From assembly GCF_005280295.1 (NCBI RefSeq), contig NZ_CP040020.1, forward strand, positions 3,038,001 to 3,102,000: a stretch of 64,000 nt of DNA. The letters are read 5' to 3'. A model generated the notes under the pieces. That model was not told where the DNA came from. It worked only from the letters and a program-made list of their open reading frames with translations, and searched no databases. Made by a program: the position numbers and the translations under genes. Of the stretch, positions 34,730 to 43,598 are shown in pieces (within the stretch, counting starts at the first letter, position 1; the number at the start of each line of letters is the position of its first letter). The stretch comes from Brevibacterium sp. CS2. Its GTDB lineage: Bacteria > Actinomycetota > Actinomycetes > Actinomycetales > Brevibacteriaceae.

Positions 34730-35938
34730 TCATGAGCGCGGAACCAGCTGCTGGCTCACGGGGTCGTAGAAGTAGTCCACGATCTCTCCGGAGACGATCA
34801 TGGCGACTGCCCGATTGATCGCGTCACGAGGCACGACGAACCACTCCGAGGGGTCGTAGTCCCGACCCTTACGGTCGATCTGGGTCAGGTCGAGACGCAC
34901 GGCCGCGAAGACACGATGCAGCAGGTGCTCGAGTGCTGACGGCTTCACGTTGAAGAGGCGGTAGTCCGCGACGACGCGCACGGGTGCCATCAGGTACGTC
35001 GGCGACGACTCGGCGTTCTTGATGCGCTGCTCGACGGTCGTCGTTGAGAAGCCGATCTTGTGCAGGTCAGGAAGGCCTGAAATCGCGGGGTCGTCGCTCA
35101 GCGACTGAAGCACGTAGATGTGCCCGCTCTCGACATCCGCGTCGAGCACCTCGCTCGCGTCAACGCCAGTCCGCGCAAGCACCTGTCCGTGCTGCTCGTA
35201 AAGCCGCGTCATCAGACTCTGCTTGTACATCCTCGACTCGGTGCCGTTCTCGAAGACGACGCGCAGGCGCTGCTTCTGCTTCGGCTTTCCGCCAACGACG
35301 AGATCGACGTCCTCACCGACCTCAGCGACGAAGCACAGCACGCCACCGAGGACAAAGAACGCACCTTCGCGGATCATGTGGAGCCCGGTGAACGTGGCGA
35401 GCTGGAGCGTGCCCTCGGCGAGCTCAGCGTGCTTGGCCTTGAACAGGTGCTCGAACTGTTCGAAGTCGTCGGCCTTAACACGCTTCGCGACCGAATCAGG
35501 GGACTCGGGCTTGCGCATGACCGGCAGATCGGAGACGTCCAAGATGCCGCCGTCATCTCCGAGTAGGTCGTCGATGGCGTCGCTCTCGAGCAGATCATCC
35601 AACGATCCCGGAGGCTCTGGTGCGTCGAGCAGACCGAACTCGTCAAGGTGCTTCAATGCCTCGATCTTCTCTTCGTTCGCAAGGATTCCTTCGAGACGTG
35701 CGCCGAGCTTACGTTCGGCGATTTCACGGGTCGTCGAGCTCGGCACCCGCTCGTGCTCTCGCCGGAACTCGACGATTTCCAGGAAGGCTCGCTCCAGCCG
35801 GTCAGACGAGGTGACTTTCTTCGGCTTCTGCGGCGCATCAAGCAACCCATCCACATCGGAATCAAGCAGTCGAAGAAACGCATCCTCCACAACAGACTTG
35901 CCCGAGGACAGCGGCGATGAGTCGTCTTTAGCAGCCAT
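34730..35938 (-). CDS. GIY-YIG nuclease family protein (probable restriction subunit)
   Basis: 402 residues. The C-terminal ~130 residues are a T5orf172-type GIY-YIG domain: SGHIYVLQSLS (GIY), DLHKIGFSTTTVEQRI (YIG), the acidic ALEHLLHRVF and a DYDPSEWFVV strand. The N-terminal ~190 residues are charged and helical; a middle part (TFTGLHMIREGAFFVLGG) may bind partner or DNA. Its start overlaps the helicase stop (TGATG), so it is produced with the helicase and methyltransferase. Probably the DNA-cutting subunit. Confidence 0.75.
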   Translation of the reverse strand: MAAKDDSSPLSSGKSVVEDAFLRLLDSDVDGLLDAPQKPKKVTSSDRLERAFLEIVEFRREHERVPSSTTREIAERKLGARLEGILANEEKIEALKHLDEFGLLDAPEPPGSLDDLLESDAIDDLLGDDGGILDVSDLPVMRKPESPDSVAKRVKADDFEQFEHLFKAKHAELAEGTLQLATFTGLHMIREGAFFVLGGVLCFVAEVGEDVDLVVGGKPKQKQRLRVVFENGTESRMYKQSLMTRLYEQHGQVLARTGVDASEVLDADVESGHIYVLQSLSDDPAISGLPDLHKIGFSTTTVEQRIKNAESSPTYLMAPVRVVADYRLFNVKPSALEHLLHRVFAAVRLDLTQIDRKGRDYDPSEWFVVPRDAINRAVAMIVSGEIVDYFYDPVSQQLVPRS

Positions 35939-37923
35939 CAGTTCTCCCCTGCCTCGGCGGCCTTCATCTGTGCGATGCGTTGCTGTTTGAGGCGCTGCAA
36001 GAACAGCAGTGCATAGGCGTAGCGCTTCTCGGTCGGGTCTTCAGCACGCGGATCGGGACGACGGCCACCGTTCACCTTGACCCAGTTCTGAATCTTTGGC
36101 CAGAGCGCAACGGCTTCCTCCTCGCTGAACTCGATGCGTGTCGCAGCGATCGAGTCCTGGATGATCCGGAGCACCGACGGCGTGACCGACTTGGACATGA
36201 CCTCGAATGCGCGCTGGAACGGGTTCACCGAGTCGATGAGGTTGATGTGGAGCTCGTCGATGTTGACGAACTTCTCGGCCATCTTGATGAACCTCTTGTC
36301 GCCGACCTCGCGCACCTCGCCGTTCTTGATCACCGAGTCCACGACGACCTGCTGGCGAACCTCCTCGACCTGGGCCTCGGAGAGGTCCGGGTACTTCTCG
36401 CGGATGATCTTCGGAATCAGCACCTGGTTCGTTGTCTCGGCGTCCACGGAGCCAGCAGCAGCTCTGGCGAACGTGTCGTCCTGCAGGATCGTCGCCTTCA
36501 GATCGTTCAGGTCGGTCTCGACAATCTGCTTCACGCGATCGGTCGACGGCTCCTTGAACCCCTTGATCTTGAGCTCGCCGGGAGTCTTCGAGTCGTCCGC
36601 CTCGAACTTCTTCGTCTTGAACGTGAAGTTCTGCGCGAGGACCTGCTCCATGAGCAGGGAGGCGGTAATCGCCTTGAGCATGTTGTTCACGGAAACCTTC
36701 ACCTCGCCCTGGGTCGCGTCGGGCTCGGCGATGAGGTTCGTGAACTGGGCGTGGGACTTCCCGGGGCTGTCGCGGGTCACGCGTCCGATGATCTGGATGA
36801 CCTCGGTGAGCGAGGCCCGGTAGCCGACGGTCAGTGCGTGCTCGGCGAAGGGCCAGTCGAAGCCTTCCTTGGCCATGCCCAGAGCGATGATGATGTCGAC
36901 GGCGTCGCGGTCCTTCGAAGCCGTGTGGGACAGGAAATGTAGGGTGTCTCCACGCTTCTTCTGATCCGTGTCGTCGACGAGGTCCGCCACGCGCATGATG
37001 GTCCCGGTGTCCTGGCGGCGCACGCTGATGATGCCGGTGTCCGGGTCCGTCGATTCGACGTGGCCGATGACGTCGATGATGCGCCCGACCTCCTCGAGCT
37101 TGTCCTTCGTCGACTCGCCGGAGTTCACGCTCGGGATGTGCACGATGGTCTTCTTGTCGAGGTCGAGGACCTCACCGATCGCATCGGTGTACCGCCCTTG
37201 GTAGAAGTGGTGCCCGATTCCCAGTGAGCGCAGGTGCTCGTAGCCGTTGAGCTGGTCGTAGTAGTTGAAGGTGACCGGCGTGAACTTCGCCTCGTCCTCG
37301 GCAGTGAGCACAGGGACCGAGTCGCCACGGAAGTACGAGCCCGTCATGGCGACGATGTGCACATCGGATCCACTCATCACGTCGCGCAGGAGTGCCCCGA
37401 GGCGGCTGGACTCCGTGTCGGCGGAGACGTGGTGGAATTCGTCGATCGCGAGGACGGTGCCGTCGAAGGCGTCGGGGGCGAGTTTCTCGAACGCGAAGCG
37501 CAGCGTGGCGTGGGTGCACACAAGTGTCGCGTCAGGCCCTTCGAGGAACTTGATGAACGCATCGACCTTGCCCGCCGAGGAGCCAGCGTCGCAGAGGTTG
37601 TGCTCCGGTTTGATCTCCCAGTCCGCGAAGAAGCCGAACTTCGTGAGGTTCGTCGAGGCGAACGATGCTCCGATCGAGCGCTCCGGTACGGCGACGATGA
37701 CCTTCTCGCGACCCTGGTTGTAGAGCTTGTCCAGGCCCACGAACATGAGCGCACGCGACTTACCGGACGCCGGCGGTGCCTTGACCAGCAGATGCTGGGC
37801 GTCGCGCTTGGCGAACACTCGCTGCTGCATCTCGCGCATGCCCAGTGCGTCCGTGTTTACCGACGCCTTCGTCTGGGCATAGGTGACGTCGACGATGTTG
37901 ACGGGCTTCTTATGCGCGTTCAC
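35938..37923 (-). CDS. DExH-box SF2 helicase of a restriction-like system
   Basis: 661 residues from the GTG at 37923, which overlaps the methyltransferase stop. Walker A APPASGKS at residues 49-56, DEFHH motif II near 163, MTGSYFRGD motif III and QIIGRVTRD motif VI show an ATP-driven translocase of superfamily 2. The C-terminal ~200 residues are unique. In the two-subunit enzymes CglI and NgoAVII such an ATPase works with a separate nuclease; a similar task with the GIY-YIG protein is likely. Confidence 0.8.
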   Translation of the reverse strand: MNAHKKPVNIVDVTYAQTKASVNTDALGMREMQQRVFAKRDAQHLLVKAPPASGKSRALMFVGLDKLYNQGREKVIVAVPERSIGASFASTNLTKFGFFADWEIKPEHNLCDAGSSAGKVDAFIKFLEGPDATLVCTHATLRFAFEKLAPDAFDGTVLAIDEFHHVSADTESSRLGALLRDVMSGSDVHIVAMTGSYFRGDSVPVLTAEDEAKFTPVTFNYYDQLNGYEHLRSLGIGHHFYQGRYTDAIGEVLDLDKKTIVHIPSVNSGESTKDKLEEVGRIIDVIGHVESTDPDTGIISVRRQDTGTIMRVADLVDDTDQKKRGDTLHFLSHTASKDRDAVDIIIALGMAKEGFDWPFAEHALTVGYRASLTEVIQIIGRVTRDSPGKSHAQFTNLIAEPDATQGEVKVSVNNMLKAITASLLMEQVLAQNFTFKTKKFEADDSKTPGELKIKGFKEPSTDRVKQIVETDLNDLKATILQDDTFARAAAGSVDAETTNQVLIPKIIREKYPDLSEAQVEEVRQQVVVDSVIKNGEVREVGDKRFIKMAEKFVNIDELHINLIDSVNPFQRAFEVMSKSVTPSVLRIIQDSIAATRIEFSEEEAVALWPKIQNWVKVNGGRRPDPRAEDPTEKRYAYALLFLQRLKQQRIAQMKAAEAGEN

Positions 37924-40637
37924 TTGGCTGCCTTTCGAGACTTCTTTGCCGGAGCCTTCGCAGCTTCCTCGGCGGTCATCCGCTCGTACATCGCGAACAG
38001 GTCAGAGAGACGCTGCTCGTCGGTTTGGTACGGCTTCTTGGAGTAGATCGAGTCGACCAGCGCGTCCACAGTCGCGTGAGCCTCACGCAGGTCATCGGGC
38101 ATCTTGTCCGGGTCATAGAGCTCAGCGAGGGTCTTCTCGCAGTGGTACTCCCGCACATCTAGCACACGGAGCGCAGCTTCAGTGAGCTTCTCCTTCATGG
38201 CGTCAGACAAGGGCGGTACTGGGAAGTTGTTGTAGACAATCGTGTTCGAGTACCGGTAGTCGGTCTTCATCTGCCCGGCAATTGCTCGTGTCCAGGTCAT
38301 ATGCATCGCGGAAGTCAGTAAGGCAAAAACCCACGGCTCAGCGTCGTAGATTACATAGGCGAGACTGGAAACCACAGAGTCATCCCCCATATAACCAAGG
38401 GGAATGTACTCGCGTCTCGAGGAGGAAACAATCGGCAAGATCACAGCTTCGGTCTTCTTATAGGCGACATGCCAAAACCTGTGCGGCACGTTTGCCAATG
38501 CGCTTGTGTTCGATGACGTGCTCGCAGCCCTGAACTTTCGAACATGCTCCATACGGCGCGCGATTTCCGGAACATTTGACGCTTCGGACTGATCTTTGTC
38601 CTCAATCCAAAGACAATAGCGCTCACGATCATTGATGAACTCGGATGAGCCTACGTATCGCTTCAAGAAGCGCCGTGTTTGTGGTGCTTTATTGATTAGC
38701 TCTTGATACTCGTGCGGCTCAAATATAAGTGCACCGTCATCCTTCGGTACGGAACCAAGCACCATTGTGGGTAGTTCGTGTGATCGAGGCTTCATCTGAC
38801 GTCGGGTCCACACGTTAGGTGCGTCCGCAAGGTATCCATTGATATTCTGTGCTTGAATCTGCAGGCCATCTGTGAAAATGAACTTCGGTCCGGGCCGTTC
38901 TGCGCGAAGATTAATGACCGCGACCGTGACTCCTGCATTGCGCTTGGCATTGTTCTCCCACTTGAAGGAAGTGTAGGCATATCCAATCTCAATACCCTTT
39001 GCGAAGATCATCGGAAACATGAGTCCAACATGCTCTCCTTGTGCCACCGAGTTCGTCGTGACAAATGCCAATTCCGCGCGCGTATCCTCGATGTAATCGG
39101 CTCCCTTGATAAACCATAGAGCGATGTAATCCAGATCCTTGGAATATGGGCGATTTCCGAAGACGAAAGGGTAGTCTGCCTTCATCTCCTTACCCTGAGA
39201 CTTGCCCCCCTTGTATGGAGGGTTTCCGATTAGGTAAATCTCGGAACCGTCGTTCGGGCAGATCTTGTTCCAGTCGACTCGAGCAGCGTTGCCCTGCTTG
39301 ATCTGTCCCGCTTCCTTCAGCGGAATGAGCGGGATCGAGACTCCGAATTTGTCCTTGAACTCTGCGTTCATCTGGTGCTTCGCGATCCACAGCGACAGGA
39401 TCGCGACCTCAACGGCGAAATCGTCGATCTCAATGCCGTAGAAGTTCTCGATGTTGATCTTCGACTCGGCGAACAGGACGCGGTGCTTGTCATCCAGCTC
39501 GGCAAGGCGTTCGAGGATGGCGTGCTCGAGCTTGCGCAGCTCCTTGTACGCGATGACGAGGAAGTTCCCGGATCCACAGGCCGGGTCGAAGACCTTGATC
39601 GCGCTGATGCGTTCGAGGAGTGCCTCGAGCTTTTTGACCGAATCGCGCGCTGCGTTGAACTGGTCCTTCAGCGCGTCGAGGAAGAGTGGCTCGATTGTCT
39701 TGAGGATGTTGGGGACGGACGTGTAGTGCTGACCGAGGTCACTGCGGGTGCCGGGCGTGACGATGGCCTGGAACATCGAGCCGAAGATGTCGGGGTTGAT
39801 CTCGCGCCAGATGAGCTTGCCGGCGTTGATGAGCTCTTGCCGGGCCTTCTTCGTGAACCTCGGGACGACGTGGCCCGGCGACATCGTGAAGAGCCGGCCG
39901 TTGACGTAGGGAAACGCCGCGAGGTGGCTGGGTTTGTCCGTCGCCTGGGCCGTGTCGAGCGCTGTGAACAGGTCGGTGAGGAACTCTGCCGTGTCCGATC
40001 CGTCGTCGAGAGTGTGGGACCCGACCGCGTTCGTGAACTGATTCTCGGCGAAGATGCCGGTGTCCTCGGCGAAGTAGCAGAACAACAGGCGCGTGAAGAA
40101 CAGGTTCAGGGCGTGGCGTCCATGCGGCTGTTCGAGGAGGTCGGGGTTCGCGTTCAGGAGCTCGTCGAAGAGCTTACCCATGCGCTCAGCGGCCTTCACA
40201 TCGGCGTGCGCCTCGGCGACGTACTGCGCCTTCTCCATCCCGGCCCACGGGAGGAAAAACGTGAAGTGCTGGTCGATCTCGCGGATGGGGAACCCGATGG
40301 TCTCATCGGTCTTGGTGTCGTACGCGACCAGCTCAACGTAGTCCGTGACGATGACGAATCGCGTGCTGAACCGCACCACGTCCGGAGACTTCTTCAGGCT
40401 TTCGAGGATCTCGAGGGCGTCGCCGTCGGTCTCCTTGAAGTAGACGACCTTCTTCTGCGCGATCTCACTCACCGGATCGGCAGCGACGTTGAGGTCGCCG
40501 TTGCGCAGGCGCGTGATGCTGCTCTGCGGCTTCCCATAGGCGAGCAGGAGGTTGAAGATGAACTCACGGTCGTACGACTCCCGACCCGCCAGCGGGGAAA
40601 CGCGTCCCTCGATCACCTTGAGGTTGAGCCTCGCCAT
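37920..40637 (-). CDS. MmeI-like N6-adenine DNA methyltransferase
   Basis: 905 residues from ATG 40637 (AGGTG 7 bases upstream; an in-frame GTG at 40646 is the alternative). Helical spacer, then motif I FDPACGSGNF (residues 350-359) and motif IV GNPPYKGG (471-478), followed by a target-recognition region and a MmeI-type C-terminus (YNNFPVPPLSD). I see no convincing nuclease site in the N-terminal part, unlike MmeI itself, consistent with a separate nuclease subunit. The segment for residues ~480-770 has clearly lower GC (about 47-48% in samples), suggesting an exchanged recognition domain. Confidence 0.85.
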   Translation of the reverse strand: MARLNLKVIEGRVSPLAGRESYDREFIFNLLLAYGKPQSSITRLRNGDLNVAADPVSEIAQKKVVYFKETDGDALEILESLKKSPDVVRFSTRFVIVTDYVELVAYDTKTDETIGFPIREIDQHFTFFLPWAGMEKAQYVAEAHADVKAAERMGKLFDELLNANPDLLEQPHGRHALNLFFTRLLFCYFAEDTGIFAENQFTNAVGSHTLDDGSDTAEFLTDLFTALDTAQATDKPSHLAAFPYVNGRLFTMSPGHVVPRFTKKARQELINAGKLIWREINPDIFGSMFQAIVTPGTRSDLGQHYTSVPNILKTIEPLFLDALKDQFNAARDSVKKLEALLERISAIKVFDPACGSGNFLVIAYKELRKLEHAILERLAELDDKHRVLFAESKINIENFYGIEIDDFAVEVAILSLWIAKHQMNAEFKDKFGVSIPLIPLKEAGQIKQGNAARVDWNKICPNDGSEIYLIGNPPYKGGKSQGKEMKADYPFVFGNRPYSKDLDYIALWFIKGADYIEDTRAELAFVTTNSVAQGEHVGLMFPMIFAKGIEIGYAYTSFKWENNAKRNAGVTVAVINLRAERPGPKFIFTDGLQIQAQNINGYLADAPNVWTRRQMKPRSHELPTMVLGSVPKDDGALIFEPHEYQELINKAPQTRRFLKRYVGSSEFINDRERYCLWIEDKDQSEASNVPEIARRMEHVRKFRAASTSSNTSALANVPHRFWHVAYKKTEAVILPIVSSSRREYIPLGYMGDDSVVSSLAYVIYDAEPWVFALLTSAMHMTWTRAIAGQMKTDYRYSNTIVYNNFPVPPLSDAMKEKLTEAALRVLDVREYHCEKTLAELYDPDKMPDDLREAHATVDALVDSIYSKKPYQTDEQRLSDLFAMYERMTAEEAAKAPAKKSRKAAK

Positions 40638-41108
40638 GTTGTTCACCTGTCCTGCCCGTAGAGTTGCTGCCGTCGCGAACGACCACGGTCTCGTCGCGCC
40701 TGCGAATCCGCAGTGGCTCAGCCTGTCCGCACGCTCGGCAATCTTATCGCCCGGGTCCGACGCAGTACCGCTTCAACTCGCTCGTATGGCCCGCCATGTG
40801 CGCGCGCCGTGTCACTACTGAGGTGTTTCGAGGTCGGCGCGATTCGCTCCACGCTCTCGAGGGCCAATCAGACCCTCTGGGCCCGGCACGCGCCCTTCTT
40901 CCGAGGTCGACCGCTCCCACGCGAGCCGCCGCCCGGAACTCTTGATCGGGTCACGTGCCGCCAGCAGAACTCGATTCGACTCGCTGTATGTGCGTGGCTG
41001 AACGTAAGAAGAGAGTTTCTTCCCACTGTGCATTCATGTGTGACGAGTCGAGACTATGCCCCGTTGCCGAGGAGCCAGCTAGCCGCCATGCTCAGAGGGA
41101 GCATCCGA
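40638..41108. other. Intergenic region upstream of the methyltransferase
   Basis: 471 bases without a supported gene. It should carry the promoter of the minus-strand methyltransferase-helicase-nuclease operon; a TAAGAT -10-like word lies at 40741-40746 (minus) but without a good -35. I find no C-box pair here. The rest up to mutM tail copy 3 shows nothing recognisable. Confidence 0.4.
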
Positions 41109-41225
41109 TCAGCGTTTCCGCTGGCAGGACGGGCAAAAGTGGCTCGAGCGGTTCGTGAATTTCTTCCGCACGATGGGGGTCGCGCAGCGCTTGCACGGCA
41201 GCCCAGAACGCCCATAGACGTTCAA
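41109..41225 (-). pseudogene. mutM: mutM 3' tail remnant, copy 3
   Basis: Reads LNVYGRSGLPCKRC, ATPIVRKKFTNRSSHF, CPSCQRKR and a TGA stop at 41109. Same type as the end of the working mutM (KFMNRSSFFCPVCQRKR), with a 17-base identical stretch over the last codons (AGCGTTTCCGCTGGCAG, plus strand). Similarity ends at LNVYG, exactly where an inverted repeat begins. It separates the defence module from the mercury module. Confidence 0.85.
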
Positions 41226-41269
41226 TGTATATTGTCCAGAACCCAACTTCCCACGATAGATACATTGAA
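41221..41269. repeat. Inverted repeat at the left end of the mercury module
   Basis: TTCAATGTAT (41221-41230) and ATACATTGAA (41260-41269) are perfect inverted copies with a 29-base spacer, strikingly AT-rich. The first arm overlaps the last bases similar to mutM. A terminal repeat or recombinase binding site is a natural reading. Confidence 0.6.
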
Positions 41270-41291
41270 AAACTGGGAGCCTCTGAAGGTG

Positions 41292-41304
41292 GCGTTTCCG
41301 CTGG
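41292..41304. repeat. Extra copy of the mutM-end core GCGTTTCCGCTGG
   Basis: The 13-base word covering the end of the mutM coding sequence occurs at 41112-41124 (copy 3), here, exactly 180 bases further, and at 46558-46570 (end of the working gene). Here it is followed by TCAG instead of CAG and lacks the rest of the tail. It may mark an older insertion end. Confidence 0.55.
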
Positions 41305-41472
41305 TCAGAGGATACTTCACGGTGAGACGACGCGTGAAGGACGCGCACTGCCTACACACCAGAGTACGGCCTCAGGACTTCAACATGTCAACGGCCCGGC
41401 CGAAGGAAGAATCGGGCATCCGTGACCGTGGGCACAGGATGCCTCCGCCAACGAAGATGGGCACTGCGTCGG

Positions 41473-41812
41473 CTACGACGCAGTCCCGGCCTCCCCTTCT
41501 CTTCTTCTCTTGGCGTCCTGTTCGAGCAGGTGGTCCGTGAAGACCTTGGCGATGAACGTCGTCTGCTCCCGCGTCAGCGGCGGCGCGGCCTGGCGGATCT
41601 TCCGGACGTGCTCGGCGTGCGCGGTCAGGCCGAACGCCCGGGTCCAGGTCGGAGACCCGGATCAGCGTCTTGATGACCATGCGTCCGTCGCGTCCGTCCA
41701 CCTTCTCGGTCCGGGCGGGGAGCCTGCCCTGCCAGACGCGCCGCCAGCTGCTCTTGCTGCAGCCGTGGCGCTCTGCCGAGGCGGCGACGTCGAGCCATTC
41801 GTCCACGGCCAT
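41473..41812 (-). pseudogene. Small DNA-binding-like protein, frameshifted (homologue of 33741-34145)
   Basis: From ATG 41812 the frame reads EWLDVAASAERHGCSKSSWRR and DGRMVIKTLIRVSDLD, then breaks. The next frame continues RAFGLTAHAEHVRKIRQAA, PPLTREQTTFIAKVFTDHL and LEQDAKRRREGEAGTAS before TAG at 41473. Dropping one C near 41638-41642 gives a 112-residue protein aligned over its length with the defence-module protein. It lies at the left edge of the mercury module, on the strand of its genes. Function unknown; excisionase-like winged helix suspected. Confidence 0.65.
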
Positions 41813-41827
41813 CGGCCAGGGTTGTGG

Positions 41828-42745
41828 TCACTCGGTTTCTGCGCTCTGCCGGTCGTCGGCAGAGCGCGCTGGCTCCGGGGCGCAGCAGTCTGCCTCAGTC
41901 TTCCGGAGGCTGGCGCGGCGGCGACGGCTGAGGGTCCCGATCAGCAGCACGACGATCACGGCGGCGACGGACACTCCGGTGACGACACCGACGTGTCCTT
42001 GGACCCAGCCCGACACCGCAGTGGCGACTCCGGCGACGGCGTTGGTGCGACTGGAGGCGGCAGCGTCGCCGGTGGCGGCCGGGTACCAGTACCAGGCCAG
42101 ATAGGCACCGGTGAGTACGAGGACGAAGGCAGTAATCCTGGGCCCATAGCGCGCCAGCGATGCGATGCGTCGCGACAGCGCCGAACCTGCTGCGGCGGCG
42201 GCAACGGCGACGATCAGCAAGACGGTGGCAGAGCCCGCGGCGTACACGCCGAACACGAGGAGCAGCCCTGCGAAGCTGGCTGTGGCCTGGGCCTGCGCGA
42301 TGACGGCCAGGAGTACGCCGAAGGTGCACGACAGCGACGCCGCGGCGTAGCCGACCCCGAAGACGACCATGCGTGCGGTGCTCGGCGGACGCGCCGTGAC
42401 CCGGCTGGGGATGCCGGGCAGCCGGAGCGAGAACGAGCGACCGGCCAGCATCGCCGCGCCGAACAGGACGAGCACGACGCCGACGGCGAGCCCCAGTGCT
42501 GGAGCGGCCTGGATCAGGCTCCGCGCTCCGGCGCTCACAGCGATACCCGCCAGCGCCAGCGTGCCTGCGAACCCGATCGTCACGGCGAGGCCTGCCCGCA
42601 GCGATCGCAGGAGGCGCACCGGGGCCGGGGAGGATGCGGCGTCGCCCAGCGCGTGGGTGATCCACGCCGGGAGCAGGGCAAAGCCGCAGGGATTGACCGG
42701 GGCGATCATCCCGGCGGCGAAAGCGAGCGCGAGAAGTCCACCCAT
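41828..42745 (-). CDS. CcdA-like thiol-disulfide membrane transporter of the mercury operon
   Basis: 305 residues, about seven membrane helices. NPCGFALLP in the first helix and ASLSCTFG in the fourth are the redox cysteines of CcdA/DsbD-type electron carriers. It ends in a cytoplasmic tail with a CC pair (EADCCAPEP) that could bind mercury. It follows a thioredoxin-like lipoprotein by 3 bases, so it probably reduces that protein or moves mercury-thiol equivalents inward. Last gene of the mer operon. Confidence 0.75.
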   Translation of the reverse strand: MGGLLALAFAAGMIAPVNPCGFALLPAWITHALGDAASSPAPVRLLRSLRAGLAVTIGFAGTLALAGIAVSAGARSLIQAAPALGLAVGVVLVLFGAAMLAGRSFSLRLPGIPSRVTARPPSTARMVVFGVGYAAASLSCTFGVLLAVIAQAQATASFAGLLLVFGVYAAGSATVLLIVAVAAAAAGSALSRRIASLARYGPRITAFVLVLTGAYLAWYWYPAATGDAAASSRTNAVAGVATAVSGWVQGHVGVVTGVSVAAVIVVLLIGTLSRRRRASLRKTEADCCAPEPARSADDRQSAETE

Positions 42746-42748
42746 GGC

Positions 42749-43276
42749 TCAGGCCCCGGCCTTCTCGAGCTCGGCGACGATCGTGTCGGCGGCGGGGTCG
42801 GTGGCGCGGAATGTCACCTTGCCGTCGGCGTCGACGATGATCAGGGTGGACAGCGCGGCGACGTCGAAGCGCTGCGACAGGACCGCGCCCTCGTCGATGG
42901 CGGCGGGGACGTGTTCGGCCTCGACGTACTCCATGAAGCCCTCAATGGTCTCCTTGGGCTCGCGCGGATCCATGTCGACGGCGAGGAACTGTGCATCAGT
43001 GCCGTTGTCCTCGGCGCTGGCGGCGGCTTCACCGAGGGACCGGACGCCGCCGACGCATTCGCCGCAGCCGACGGAGAAGAAGAACACGGCGGTGGGCTTC
43101 CCAGCGGCTGGCAGGCTGATTTGCTGGCCGTCGATACTGGTCACGGGTGCGGGCGAGCCGGCGTCTGCGGAGGACCTGTCCTCGTCGGCGCTACCACAGG
43201 CACTCAAGGCCAGAGAACCCACGATCAGGAGGCCTGCGAGCGAAAGGGTTGTGCGGCGGGTGAGGGATATCGTCAT
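42749..43276 (-). CDS. Thioredoxin-like lipoprotein of the mercury operon
   Basis: 175 residues. Signal peptide with lipobox LSACG (Cys27) anchors it outside the membrane. A TlpA/peroxiredoxin-like fold follows with the CGEC pair in FFSVGCGECVGGVRSL and STLIIVDADGKV. Takes the place of periplasmic MerP seen in Gram-negative operons. Overlaps the MerT-like gene by 4 bases and is followed by the CcdA-like gene, so the two likely exchange electrons or mercury. Confidence 0.75.
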   Translation of the reverse strand: MTISLTRRTTLSLAGLLIVGSLALSACGSADEDRSSADAGSPAPVTSIDGQQISLPAAGKPTAVFFFSVGCGECVGGVRSLGEAAASAEDNGTDAQFLAVDMDPREPKETIEGFMEYVEAEHVPAAIDEGAVLSQRFDVAALSTLIIVDADGKVTFRATDPAADTIVAELEKAGA

Positions 43277-43569
43277 CGGTTCTGGTCGTCCTTCGGGTCG
43301 GCGGGGTGGGTGGGGTCGGTCGGCAGGCAGCAGTCGGGTCCGGTGCGGCCGTGGCGGGCTCGGCGGCGGGCGACGACCAGCAGGACGAGCGCGACGAGCG
43401 CGATGCCCGCACCGATCACCCAGGGGCTGCCGAGGAGGCCTCCGACGCCGGCGAGCACTCCCCCGGCTATGAGCAATGGCAGTGCGCAGCAGACGGCCAT
43501 GAGCAGCACTGCACCTGCCCCGAAGAGCAGGCCTCCGCCACCTGGCCGGTCATAGTGTTCTGATGTCAT
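43273..43569 (-). CDS. MerT-like small mercury transport protein
   Basis: 98 residues with two membrane helices: LLFGAGAVLLMAVCCALPLLIAGG (split around the vicinal CC pair) and WVIGAGIALVALVLLVVA. The C-terminal cytoplasmic tail has a second pair, GPDCCLPT. MerT proteins also carry a CC in the first helix that hands Hg(II) to MerA. Shorter than classical MerT (116 residues, three helices), so the name is by analogy. Confidence 0.65.
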   Translation of the reverse strand: MTSEHYDRPGGGGLLFGAGAVLLMAVCCALPLLIAGGVLAGVGGLLGSPWVIGAGIALVALVLLVVARRRARHGRTGPDCCLPTDPTHPADPKDDQNR

Positions 43570-43598
43570 CTGTATCTCGAATCTCTCGAAGCCTTGGG

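Noticed and set aside
34730..40637. The triad as a BREX or DISARM system
   Set aside because: No PglZ phosphatase, BrxC-type ATPase, DUF1998 protein or PLD nuclease is present; only a methyltransferase and a helicase are shared in general type.
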